Source: SZUA-287 sp036397975
GTDB lineage: Bacteria; Bacteroidota; Ignavibacteria; UBA10030; UBA6906
Length of the DNA stretch: 23,288 bases
Assembly: GCA_036397975.1 (NCBI GenBank)
Contig: DASWHW010000225.1
Location: 1-23,288 of the forward strand
Direction of reading: 5' to 3'
Shown piece by piece: positions 14,904-23,288 of the stretch. The position numbers were made by a program, and so were the translations under genes. Each line of letters starts with the position of its first letter. Position 1 is the first letter of the stretch. Under the pieces are notes generated by a model that worked only from the letters and a program-made list of their open reading frames with translations, did not search any database and had not been told where the DNA came from.

Positions 14904-15560
14904 ATGATCTCTTCCCTTCGAACTAACGGAGCAATTCTCGTTGCTTTGTTAACAATTCTTTTTCTTGGAATCTCGTGCGAGCAATATGAGTACTTCTCGC
15001 CGAGCCCGGGAATTCTCGAAGTACGCTTTCGAACTCAGAACTCACGGGCCGGCTCATTTCTCCCATACGGCGTAACCAGTAACCTGACGCTGAACTTGCA
15101 GAGCTTGCAGATTCGCCAACCAGGGAATTTAAAACTCCCTATCTACATAGACCTCAATGCCGTGCAGAGAAATGATTTTGGTGATTTCTATAATTGTCTT
15201 TCCGATCAGGCAAGAGATTCGTCACTCGTGTGGGGAAGAGTCTACGCCCCGCCGGGGACTTATACCGGACTTGATTTCTCCGCTCGATTGAGTCCTAATC
15301 AATTGGGCTTCGGTGGGGGCGTCGGCGTGACTGTTGTTCGCGACGGTATCCCTGGTTTCTTCAGTGTGTTTGTGCCGTTTGAGACTGAGGCATCTCAATT
15401 GCTGCCGAAATCGAATCAGCCCCCTTTCAGTATTCCGGTTGAGACGGACCGCAGGACAATTGTCACTGTTACTCTGGATCTTGATTCTTCACTCGTGCGC
15501 CGGACGGAAGACTTTGTGTACAAACCGTTTTTCTATGTTTCTTCCATCAGGACATTCTAG
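14904..15560 (+). CDS. Predicted lipoprotein of unknown function
   Basis: The 218-residue protein has an N-terminal hydrophobic segment ending in LFLGISC, with Cys25 as the probable lipidated residue; Gly at -3 is a relaxed lipobox. The mature part is rich in beta-strand-like stretches and contains VYAPPGTYTGLDFS, a phrase reminiscent of DUF4382-type domains, though I cannot assign it. ATG 14904 has only a weak ribosome site but places the signal peptide correctly. It is the first gene of the surface run, with the next lipoprotein 27 bases downstream. It probably sits in the outer or inner membrane facing the periplasm or surface. Confidence 0.75.
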   Translation: MISSLRTNGAILVALLTILFLGISCEQYEYFSPSPGILEVRFRTQNSRAGSFLPYGVTSNLTLNLQSLQIRQPGNLKLPIYIDLNAVQRNDFGDFYNCLSDQARDSSLVWGRVYAPPGTYTGLDFSARLSPNQLGFGGGVGVTVVRDGIPGFFSVFVPFETEASQLLPKSNQPPFSIPVETDRRTIVTVTLDLDSSLVRRTEDFVYKPFFYVSSIRTF

Positions 15561-15587
15561 ATTTCTTTTGCAAAAAGGTCATAACGT

Positions 15588-17387
15588 ATGACGACGCCAA
15601 TCAATCAAAAAATGTACAACATTATTTTCGCTTCGATCGCCACGTTGCTGAGTGTTTGCCTTTGGGGTTGTGATAATCCTGGAGGGGCACAAAGGCCCAA
15701 CAACGTTCCGGAGACGCGAATCGCCAACGTTCCTCTCGATGACTCCATTGCTCAATATATTGGGCGAGGGGTGATTCCGGAGTTTACGCTTCATTGGCTT
15801 GGTGACGATAACGACGGGTATGTTGTGGCTTACAGGTATCGCTGGATGGATGATAGCAGGTTTGGATCTTCCACCACGCCATATACAACTGTCCTGAACA
15901 TTTCCCAAATCGCCGGGGCGCCTTTACTGAGCCCCATTCTGATCAAAGGGACTCCTCGCTCGGTGTTTGAAATATATAACTATTTGGTCAACCTTAACCC
16001 TGCCGACCCCACTGATACCTCTGCCATCAGAATCATTAATGATTCGGTCGGGACTCAAAGGTCTTTCGCTGTTCCCTATGCGACAGGGCCAATTCCCGGC
16101 GACTCGATTGTCGGAAGTAATCCTATTGTGAATCAGTCCCCAACTCGCGGGACATTCATTTTCAGTTCTCTTGCGGACAGCAACTTGCATTCTTTTGAGG
16201 TTGCTGCAATTGATGATAACAACGCTGTGGATCCCACCCCTGCATTGGTTCGGTTTTGGACGCTCCCGGCTCCGGAGCCGAGAGCGATTATTGTCACCGG
16301 GCCCGTGAATGATCAGCTGACACTTTTCTGTATTACCGACACGTGGCCTGGATTACCTTTTACATTCGCTGCTCTTGACCCAAGTACTTTCCAGCAGGAG
16401 TATTCGTATGCCGTAGATGATACTTCTTCAGCGAGCTGGACTCCATTCCTGCCAATATCAGGAGTGAACATCACAGCGAGCGATTTCCAGGCGTCTGGAG
16501 AATCGCATGTTTTTTATCTACGTGCACGGAATCGATGGGGAGTGATCAGTCGAGATACATCTCGAGCGTTTACTGCTGTCGTTCCTGAGTTCGCCGAGCC
16601 GGGGTTTCCGGGGAGGATACTTTTCATCAATAATAGCCCGAAACTCCTCACGAATATCGGAACACTTCCGCCGAGCCATCCGCTCGTCCCCGACTCGAAC
16701 ACTGTTCGTGCATATTACACCGATATTATGGATTCGCTTGGTCTGACCGGAAAGTTCGACGTGTACACCGTTCCTTACAATAACGGCAACTGGCCATCCC
16801 GCCGAGCTATTTCCCAATATTCGACGATTGTCCTTCTTGTCGAACAACGGCTCGATTACCTCGGCTTCGGGGGAGTTCGCTATGTGGTAAACGCCACGAA
16901 GCAGTCGTTGCTCCGAGAATACCTGAATGTGGGAGGCAATTTGATTGTCGTTGGTGGGGTAAATATGTCGGGAATAATCTCAAACTATACAACGTTTGCT
17001 GACACCGTATTCCACGCGCCAATAGGCATTGAGAACAATACATTTGACTTTGCTGGGGCGCAAGGCTTGCTTGGATACCCAAACTTTGTTCTGGACCAGT
17101 CGAAGCCTTATCCAGACCCTGACAGTGTAGTAGCAGGAGTAATAAGAGGAATTTCTATCAATATCCATCGCGGATTTGGAGAGCCGATTTCCCTTTTCAA
17201 CTCAAACTCGAACAACCCATCTTTCCAAAACCAACCGGTCGGAATCAGATTCATTGGCATTCCTCCTGTAGCTCCGGGATGTCGGACTTACTCGGTTGTG
17301 TACTTTGGATTACCACTGTACTACGTGGAAAGATCTGTTGCGATTCAGGCCATGAGAAAAGCCTTCCAAGATTTGAATGAACTTTAA
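15588..17387 (+). CDS. Large predicted lipoprotein with Ig-like and Rossmann-like regions
   Basis: The 599-residue protein has a signal peptide with lipobox LWGC (Cys28). Residues ~65-330 look like two or three Ig/FnIII-like beta domains, including LHWLGDDNDGYVVAYRYRWM and SHVFYLRARNRWG. From RILFINNSPK onward the sequence turns alpha/beta: STIVLLVEQRLDYLG and LLREYLNVGGNLIVVGG resemble a GATase1-like or ThuA-like fold. It ends with VVYFGLPLYYVERSVAIQAM. No catalytic Cys-His pair can be identified, so that region may only bind ligands. AAAAGG nine bases before ATG 15588 supports the start. The TonB receptor begins 13 bases after its stop. Confidence 0.75.
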   Translation: MTTPINQKMYNIIFASIATLLSVCLWGCDNPGGAQRPNNVPETRIANVPLDDSIAQYIGRGVIPEFTLHWLGDDNDGYVVAYRYRWMDDSRFGSSTTPYTTVLNISQIAGAPLLSPILIKGTPRSVFEIYNYLVNLNPADPTDTSAIRIINDSVGTQRSFAVPYATGPIPGDSIVGSNPIVNQSPTRGTFIFSSLADSNLHSFEVAAIDDNNAVDPTPALVRFWTLPAPEPRAIIVTGPVNDQLTLFCITDTWPGLPFTFAALDPSTFQQEYSYAVDDTSSASWTPFLPISGVNITASDFQASGESHVFYLRARNRWGVISRDTSRAFTAVVPEFAEPGFPGRILFINNSPKLLTNIGTLPPSHPLVPDSNTVRAYYTDIMDSLGLTGKFDVYTVPYNNGNWPSRRAISQYSTIVLLVEQRLDYLGFGGVRYVVNATKQSLLREYLNVGGNLIVVGGVNMSGIISNYTTFADTVFHAPIGIENNTFDFAGAQGLLGYPNFVLDQSKPYPDPDSVVAGVIRGISINIHRGFGEPISLFNSNSNNPSFQNQPVGIRFIGIPPVAPGCRTYSVVYFGLPLYYVERSVAIQAMRKAFQDLNEL

Positions 17388-17400
17388 CGCCGGAGATGCA

Positions 17401-20202
17401 ATGCTAAATAAAGCGATCATATCTCTTCTTTCGTTGAGCATTTTGTCAGCCACGGATTCATTCTCCGGGACAACCGGGAATCTCACCGGAAAGATTAGCG
17501 ATGTAAAAACAAAAGAAACTCTTCCGCTTGTGAACATTCTGGTCGTTGGAAGTGGGAGAGGAACCGTCTCTAATGAAAAAGGGGAGTATTCTCTCACTGG
17601 TATTACTCCCGGTATCTATACAATCCGATACTCACTCCTCGGCTATAGAAACATCGAAATCAAGAAGGTGGAGATTCAAGCGGACGAGACCTCTGTCTAC
17701 GACGTAAAAATGGCAAGTGAGGACATTGAGATGGAGGGAATTACGGTAGAAGGTCAGCCGCCCCTTGTGGATACGAAGAAAGTTGCTGGTGATCAGACAT
17801 TCAACAAAGACAAAATCGAATCGATCCCGAACGTAAAAGGCGTGGAGGATGTACTTCGTTTGCAGGCGGGTGTCGTACAGTTTGGCGGTCAGTTGTTTTT
17901 GAGAGGTGGACGCGCAAATGAAACTCAGATTCTTGTTGACGGTGTTGTCGTCAATGATGTGAGCGGTGCTGCTGCTGCGAACCAGGAATTGCAGCAACTA
18001 TATGCCGGGACAAGCACATCGGGGGGTGGTGGTGCTCTTGGTGTTTCAGCAAATGCTATTCAGTCTGTAAGTGTTGCAAGCAGTGGCTTGGATGCGGAGT
18101 ACGGTAATGCACAATCCGGTGTGGTGAACATTACGACAAAATCAGGCGGCGACAGTTACTCGGGATCGATGCAGTATCGGACCGATGGAATTACTTCCAA
18201 TGGATTCAATGAAAGGTACTATGCCGGAAACATTGGCGGGCCAGAACCCATTACTGCATTTCTTCTTCCATCACTCGGTATTAACGTCCCGGGCAAGCTC
18301 TCGTTTTTCCTGAGCGCAAACTTTGAACAGTCTGACGGGGCCTATGCCTTTAATACGAACCAGTTCTACAACCCCGTTCAGCGGCGAATCAAACTGACCG
18401 GGATCCTCGGCTTCCTTGGAAACGCCGGCCTCCTCTACTCAGATAAGCAAATCAACGACTTCTCCTTCAACACAAAGCTCAATTACTCAATCGGGGAAGC
18501 AGATCAGTTTACCTATAGCTATAGGGCAAATGGTGGAACAACCCACCAGCTTGCATCGTCATTCACCAATAGAGACCGTTATGATTCCACCACTTCCGTT
18601 GAGAATATTCAGGGGCAGAATGTCCTGCAGTGGACACACATATTTGGGACGAATACTCTTCTCAAAGGGTATGTGAGCAGAATCGAGTCACATCGGACCT
18701 CCTCGCTGGATGGCTTAACGCCTGCGCAATATTCAACATTCTATGGTGATATTAATGGCGATGGGTTCAGAGATTTCGGCACTTCTCAAAGTTGGAGTGA
18801 TTCTCGGAATGTAATTTGGAACACAAAATTCGATTATAGCTCGCAAATTCATCCGATCCATTTCCTGAAAGCGGGGATGGAATACTATTACGAAGATATT
18901 TCCTCCACCTCGATTTCATTTCCGAACGACCCTGACCGGAAGATTGACTCCATTCCACGTGGAGAGTTCCCGGAATACGGTTTTGCCCGTTGGGTTTCAG
19001 GTAACTTCCCCAGCAGAGGATCGTTTTATCTCCAGGACAACATTGAGTTCACGGGACTAAACATCCGGGTCGGCTTGCGCTACGATTATCTTTACCTTGG
19101 TAAGCAGGTATTTGATCCCGGGTTTGTGGAAAGGTGGGAGGCTGTATCAAGACTCGAAGCCGACTGGCTGGACAACAAATCATTCTTTTCTCAGTTTACG
19201 AGCGGAAGATTCAGTCCCCGTCTGGCCATTGGATATCCCGTGTCAGAGCGGACAGTATTCTATTTCAATTACGGGCATTTTCTTCAGTACCCGGACAGAG
19301 ATCAGTATTTTCATGATCCTATTTCGACAACGCTCGATGGAAACTACATAGGGAATCCTGGGCTCAAACCGCAAAAGACAATCCAGTATGAGGCAGGCTT
19401 TGATCAGTTATTGACAGACGATCTTTCCCTCGGAATCAGAGGGTATTACAAGGATATTTTTGACTACGCTTCGTTTAGACGCCTCCCGGTCTCTCCAACA
19501 GTTGACGTCTACGTGAACCTCGATTATGCGAGCACGAGAGGATTTGAAGTGATCCTGACAAAGGGCGGCGGGGAAAATCTCTCCGGAAGTGTTGGATACA
19601 CATTCCAACTAGCTAAAGGACGATCTTCGCATCCAAAGGCAGCACAGGATTCTCCAGAGCTTTTTGGGCTTCCCCGTGAGGTTCGACTCGATTTTGATCA
19701 GACTCATACGCTCAACTTTTTTCTCTCGTATCGTATCAAACCAAACGATGACTTCCCTGTTTTCGGTTTGAATATTGATAATTGGGGTGCGTCGGTTGCG
19801 TGGACCTTTGGTAGTGGATTTCCTTACACACCATTTACAACCAACACGTCGCAGGCCGCACAATACCTGAACAACTTGTACCTGAAGAATTCTGCCGATG
19901 GACCATCTACTTCAGAGGTTAACATCTCATTCTTCAAGGGTTTCCGAATCGTGGACAAGCTCAACCTCGTTTTGACTCTTGATGTTACAAATCTCCTCAA
20001 CCGAAGGAACGTTGACTTGAACGGCGGTGGATTCAATAGTCTTGAGGGAAGGGTGATACGCTACGGAGATTATGCTCCGGACGATTTTACGATCTACCCT
20101 TGGCAGGCGGGCGGTGGAAGTGCGTTTGATCGACGAGTTCCTCCTTTTGCGTTCCGCCCACCTCGCCAAATTGCGTTTGGGGTGAAGGTCAATTGGGATT
20201 AA
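17401..20202 (+). CDS. TonB-dependent outer-membrane receptor with N-terminal CarboxypepD_reg-like domain
   Basis: The 933-residue protein starts with a signal peptide (to about residue 22). A CarboxypepD_reg-like beta sandwich follows at residues ~27-105 (GNLTGKISDVKTKETLPLVNI, FxSGRG-type loop, GEYSLTGITPGIYTI). The plug domain at ~115-255 includes LFLRGGRANETQILVDGVVV, and the rest is a long beta barrel with many aromatic strand motifs. Such proteins move bulky ligands across the outer membrane using TonB energy. The substrate is not evident; no SusD-type partner is present, the two upstream lipoproteins being unrelated in sequence. GGAG five bases before ATG 17401 decides the start over ATG 17377, which overlaps the upstream gene. 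Confidence 0.92.
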   Translation: MLNKAIISLLSLSILSATDSFSGTTGNLTGKISDVKTKETLPLVNILVVGSGRGTVSNEKGEYSLTGITPGIYTIRYSLLGYRNIEIKKVEIQADETSVYDVKMASEDIEMEGITVEGQPPLVDTKKVAGDQTFNKDKIESIPNVKGVEDVLRLQAGVVQFGGQLFLRGGRANETQILVDGVVVNDVSGAAAANQELQQLYAGTSTSGGGGALGVSANAIQSVSVASSGLDAEYGNAQSGVVNITTKSGGDSYSGSMQYRTDGITSNGFNERYYAGNIGGPEPITAFLLPSLGINVPGKLSFFLSANFEQSDGAYAFNTNQFYNPVQRRIKLTGILGFLGNAGLLYSDKQINDFSFNTKLNYSIGEADQFTYSYRANGGTTHQLASSFTNRDRYDSTTSVENIQGQNVLQWTHIFGTNTLLKGYVSRIESHRTSSLDGLTPAQYSTFYGDINGDGFRDFGTSQSWSDSRNVIWNTKFDYSSQIHPIHFLKAGMEYYYEDISSTSISFPNDPDRKIDSIPRGEFPEYGFARWVSGNFPSRGSFYLQDNIEFTGLNIRVGLRYDYLYLGKQVFDPGFVERWEAVSRLEADWLDNKSFFSQFTSGRFSPRLAIGYPVSERTVFYFNYGHFLQYPDRDQYFHDPISTTLDGNYIGNPGLKPQKTIQYEAGFDQLLTDDLSLGIRGYYKDIFDYASFRRLPVSPTVDVYVNLDYASTRGFEVILTKGGGENLSGSVGYTFQLAKGRSSHPKAAQDSPELFGLPREVRLDFDQTHTLNFFLSYRIKPNDDFPVFGLNIDNWGASVAWTFGSGFPYTPFTTNTSQAAQYLNNLYLKNSADGPSTSEVNISFFKGFRIVDKLNLVLTLDVTNLLNRRNVDLNGGGFNSLEGRVIRYGDYAPDDFTIYPWQAGGGSAFDRRVPPFAFRPPRQIAFGVKVNWD

Positions 20203-20210
20203 TATTCACT

Positions 20211-22292
20211 ATGGCATCGATACCAATGAAGAAGCTAAACATTGTTCTCACGTTCCTACTCATTGTGCTCGCAATTGACATTTCCAATAGCGAGGAAAAA
20301 AAGAAGACTGCGCTTGATCCAAATCCTCCCGAGAGCGCAAACACTGTCCTCGTTCCAAATACGAGGAGCATAAAGCAGGGATTCTCAATGAGAATGTGGA
20401 TGGATAATCGGAGTGTTTTTGGCAGACAGGGATATCCTGGAGGAAATAATGCAATGCCAGCTGGGGCACTTGGGCTGGAATACCCACTTGGGCAGCCAAT
20501 TGAGCATATTTTCGGTGGGGGGATCTGGGTGGGAGGTCTACTTGACACATCGACAGGTCCGACTCCTCAACCCCCTGTCCGTGCAGTTACATTCGGATAC
20601 GAGGGGTGGTCAGGTCAGTTATATGAATTTTATCCCGGCGACTCACCAGCAGACACGTTTTGGAGGGCGTCGAAAAACAACACAGAGGAGCCTCCAGGGT
20701 GGTCCGCATATTGGGGGAATGCATTGCCGTTCAATCCGATTTCAGACAACGACCTTTATTGCACATATACAGATTACACCAACCCGGTAAGCCTTCATCT
20801 CCCTTTGCGTCTGAGAGTGATCCAGAGTTGCTATGCGTGGGATGATCCATATGCCGATGCGATCATAATCCTTGAGTACAAGATCATTAACGAGGGGGTC
20901 AAAAAGATTGATAGCGCGTATATTGCATGGTTCTTTGAAGCTGATGTCGGCCCCCTTTCAGCGACCAATTATCCACTGAGAAATTTCACGGGCTACTATC
21001 CTAGTTCTCGCACAGCGTACATTCACAATCCTGCTGATCGAGGATCGACACCAGTGGGTGGGACTCTGTTACAAACCCCAATACGACTTGATTCACTCAG
21101 GTACTCATTCCGCTGGTATCCGGGGCCCCAGACTCCCACGCCCGATGCAGTTCGTTACAATGTTATCAGTTCTGGTGTAATCCAGCCGGATGAGTACCCG
21201 GCATTGTCAGATACGAGATTTCTTTTTGCTTTTGGGCCATTCACTATAAACCCAAGACCCGTTCAAATAGGCGATCCACTCCAAGATACGTTGAAGATAG
21301 CCATGGCTATTGTATCAGGATTTTCGCAGACGAGGGATCCACGTTTGATCATGCAAAGAAATGCAGCGAGAGCGTTGGATATTTACCTCAACCAAGGCAT
21401 ACAGCTTCCGCCGACGCCTCCCTCTCCACCTTTGCGAGCAAAGGTCGGATTCCGAAGAGTTGAGCTTGATTGGAAATGGCAACCTGGAGATGATATTCTC
21501 TATGGCAGACCCGACCCTGAAACAAACTGGGATTCGACAAATCAGCTTGCGAACAGAGACCCTTCAAGAAGATCAAATCCGCCTCCCGGATACGATTCAA
21601 CGCGCGGTGGGAGAAATTTTGAGTCATATAAATTGTGGAGAAGTGAAACGCCTCCTTCGTCTTCTTCGGGAGTTCCGGACGAGAGTTATACTCTTATCCG
21701 TCAGACAGATATGATTGAAACGATTGATACCCTTCGGTTCGGGTACGATACCGGGCTTGAATATTCATTTGTGGATTCGAATCTTGTTCGCGGGAAAATC
21801 TATACATACGCAGTTACTTCCGAGTCGATTCCCAACCTTGCCGAGGTACGACAACCCGATGGTACATCGACGTTCGAAGAAGTCGAGCCATTGGAATCAG
21901 GAAAACGGACGAACGCATTCACTGTCGACCTTCCTTTCGCTGTTTCCGAAGAGGTAGGGAAGGTGAGCGTCGTTCCAAATCCCTACCGTACGGATAGAAG
22001 TTACACGCTCGAAAATGGTGGGTATGAAGGATTGACCAACAATTGGGACGAGACCAAGCGCGTCATAAAGTTCATCAATCTACCGGGAAAATGTATTATC
22101 AGAGTTTTCAGTCTCTCTGGCGATCTGATTCGTACGGTCGATCATGACGGCACTTCCGGTAGTTTTCCGGATGGAGATGAGAATATGACGTTGGTCAGTG
22201 ATAGTAATCGCGCGCTGGCGAGTGGAATCTACGTCTATACTGTTGAGTCGGAGTTTGGAACGCAAACAGGGAAATTTGTCATTATCCGATAG
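20211..22292 (+). CDS. Large secreted protein with T9SS C-terminal sorting domain
   Basis: The protein (693 residues from ATG 20211) has an N-terminal signal peptide whose hydrophobic core is LNIVLTFLLIVLAI. The middle is an extracellular-type region; about residues 400-560 look FnIII-like (KVGFRRVELDWKW, FESYKLWRSE, GKIYTYAVTSES). The last ~110 residues match a type A T9SS sorting domain: VVPNPYRTDRSYT, IKFINLPGKCIIRVFSLSGDL, ASGIYVYTVES and final TGKFVIIR. It should cross the outer membrane by T9SS and stay surface-attached or be released. ATG 20226, five codons later, gives an equally good signal peptide; no ribosome site decides. No enzymatic domain was recognised. Confidence 0.87.
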   Translation: MASIPMKKLNIVLTFLLIVLAIDISNSEEKKKTALDPNPPESANTVLVPNTRSIKQGFSMRMWMDNRSVFGRQGYPGGNNAMPAGALGLEYPLGQPIEHIFGGGIWVGGLLDTSTGPTPQPPVRAVTFGYEGWSGQLYEFYPGDSPADTFWRASKNNTEEPPGWSAYWGNALPFNPISDNDLYCTYTDYTNPVSLHLPLRLRVIQSCYAWDDPYADAIIILEYKIINEGVKKIDSAYIAWFFEADVGPLSATNYPLRNFTGYYPSSRTAYIHNPADRGSTPVGGTLLQTPIRLDSLRYSFRWYPGPQTPTPDAVRYNVISSGVIQPDEYPALSDTRFLFAFGPFTINPRPVQIGDPLQDTLKIAMAIVSGFSQTRDPRLIMQRNAARALDIYLNQGIQLPPTPPSPPLRAKVGFRRVELDWKWQPGDDILYGRPDPETNWDSTNQLANRDPSRRSNPPPGYDSTRGGRNFESYKLWRSETPPSSSSGVPDESYTLIRQTDMIETIDTLRFGYDTGLEYSFVDSNLVRGKIYTYAVTSESIPNLAEVRQPDGTSTFEEVEPLESGKRTNAFTVDLPFAVSEEVGKVSVVPNPYRTDRSYTLENGGYEGLTNNWDETKRVIKFINLPGKCIIRVFSLSGDLIRTVDHDGTSGSFPDGDENMTLVSDSNRALASGIYVYTVESEFGTQTGKFVIIR

Positions 22293-22311
22293 CATTAAGA
22301 GAAAGCCGATT

Positions 22312-23235
22312 ATGAAACGAATTCTTATTTGTTCCGTTATGCTTCTCGGTCTAGAGTCCGGCGAGGCTGGTAACCGATCGGGAAGTGTTACCGCGCAGTT
22401 TCTCAAGATTCCGATCAATGCGCGTGTCGCTGCCATCGGTAACGCGCAGGTTTCCCTTGCTGAAGGTGCCTCATCGATTGCTTTCAATCCCGCTGGGACA
22501 CTCAGCATTTCAACCTTCTCGTTTTCGGGGACATACAATCAATGGTGGGCGGACATTCAGCACGGCTTTGTAGGGGCTGCCGTTAATTTCCCTGGAATCG
22601 GGACGATCGGAGCAGGTGTTACAGCCCTTGCGACCGACGACATGAGTGTAACGACGCCAGGCTTTCCGGAGGGAACCGGTGAGATGTTTCGAGCTTCGGA
22701 ATTTGCGTTTACGTTGACCTATGCCAGACAAATCAGTGAACTCTTTGGGTTGGGTTTAAGCTTGAAATACATCAACTCGAATCTGTACAACACGGATATC
22801 AACTCAAATGTCCTCGCGTTTGATTTTGGCACCTTGTATGATATTCCAGTCCTCCGGACACGACTCGGAATATCGGTAAACAACCTTGGCAAAGACCTTC
22901 GCTACATCAATGAGACTTATTCACTTCCCACAGCGCTCCGTTTTGGTGCTCGCGTAAACGTCTATGAGGAAGGCATCCATAGAGTATTCGGAGTTATTCA
23001 GGTCGGCAGGCCAAATGACGCAGATGAGCAATGGAACATCGGGGGAGAGTATATTTACCAGGAGATATTTGCTCTACGGGGTGGTTATCGGTTCAATTAC
23101 GATACAGAAGACTGGAGTGCTGGAGTGGGTGTGTTGCTCAACAGTCTTGGCCTTAACGGCTCGGTCGATTATGCATTTACTCATTACAAGTTTCTTCCCG
23201 GAACTCATATGTTCACAATTGAAACAGGGTTCTAA
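22312..23235 (+). CDS. PorV/PorQ-family outer-membrane protein
   Basis: The 307-residue protein has a short signal peptide (MKRILICSVMLLGLESGEA) and then the family opening TAQFLKIPINARVAAIGNAQVSLAEGASSIAFNPAG. The rest is alternating strands with glycine and aromatic residues, ending in a strand with terminal Phe (HMFTIETGF), as expected of a FadL-like beta barrel. PorV shuttles T9SS cargo to the attachment machinery; PorQ-like relatives have less clear roles. It begins 19 bases after the stop of the T9SS cargo gene, so a dedicated link is plausible. ATG 22312 is chosen because the signal peptide begins there. Exact subfamily (PorV or a paralogue) cannot be settled. Confidence 0.87.
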   Translation: MKRILICSVMLLGLESGEAGNRSGSVTAQFLKIPINARVAAIGNAQVSLAEGASSIAFNPAGTLSISTFSFSGTYNQWWADIQHGFVGAAVNFPGIGTIGAGVTALATDDMSVTTPGFPEGTGEMFRASEFAFTLTYARQISELFGLGLSLKYINSNLYNTDINSNVLAFDFGTLYDIPVLRTRLGISVNNLGKDLRYINETYSLPTALRFGARVNVYEEGIHRVFGVIQVGRPNDADEQWNIGGEYIYQEIFALRGGYRFNYDTEDWSAGVGVLLNSLGLNGSVDYAFTHYKFLPGTHMFTIETGF

Positions 23236-23238
23236 CAC

Positions 23239-23288
23239 ATGAAAATTGTTGTTTCTTGGCCAATCTCTCTTCTCCTTGTTGCGGGCAC
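23239..23288 (+). CDS. Start of an exported protein, cut by the window end
   Basis: ATG 23239 is three bases after the PorV-like stop. The 16 visible residues, MKIVVSWPISLLLVAG, look like the beginning of a signal peptide or lipoprotein leader. It is probably the next gene of the same surface operon. The frame stays open to the window end; nothing can be said about its function. Confidence 0.55.
   Translation, partial: MKIVVSWPISLLLVAG

Noticed and set aside
1..23288. CRISPR array, insertion sequence, prophage or restriction/defence genes
   Set aside because: Looked for regular spaced repeats, transposase, integrase and nuclease motifs in all frames supplied; none found.

Overview
The window reads as an ordinary chromosomal segment from a free-living bacterium of the Bacteroidota/Chlorobiota/Ignavibacteria group. 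The main signs are a secreted protein with a type IX secretion (T9SS) C-terminal sorting domain, a PorV/PorQ-type outer-membrane protein, a carboxypeptidase-regulatory-domain TonB-dependent receptor, and the folP-cdaA pairing. Base composition is moderate and several genes have clear Shine-Dalgarno sites, unlike many core Bacteroidia. The phylum call is inference from gene families, with no rRNA to confirm it. All genes run on the + strand.

Region 1 (2-8530) is an iron-sulfur and oxidative-stress block. A 5'-truncated proline-rich repeat protein is followed by sufB, sufC, sufD, sufS, sufU, sufT (MIP18/DUF59) and a sufA/iscA-type carrier. These are packed tightly, with a 4-bp sufD/sufS overlap and a 1-bp sufS/sufU overlap. 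Then come an Fe/Mn superoxide dismutase with a Tat-like leader and a second internal start, an iscX homologue, a stand-alone Lon substrate-binding-domain protein, and a 32-residue very basic small protein. The block closes with a strong hairpin terminator at 8535-8570. SufS/SufU mobilise sulfur, SufBCD is the scaffold, SufA and SufT help with delivery or maturation, and superoxide dismutase protects clusters from superoxide.

Region 2 (8578-11948) is a housekeeping run: folP, cdaA (c-di-AMP synthase), pcm and miaA, starting from a promoter-like sequence just after the terminator. It ends at a tRNA-Pro(CGG) gene and a decayed partial tRNA copy (11989-12151).

Region 3 (12213-23288) is a cell-envelope region. 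It starts with a GT-C family membrane glycosyltransferase fused to a TPR domain, followed by a 384-base non-coding stretch. Then comes an apparent operon of two lipoproteins, a TonB-dependent receptor, a large T9SS-sorted secreted protein, a PorV/PorQ-like barrel protein, and the first codons of another exported protein cut by the window end. This gene set looks like one surface-assembly or uptake module. Its substrate cannot be read from the sequence. It is the best candidate in the window for an undescribed system.

No CRISPR array, insertion sequence, prophage gene or rRNA was seen.
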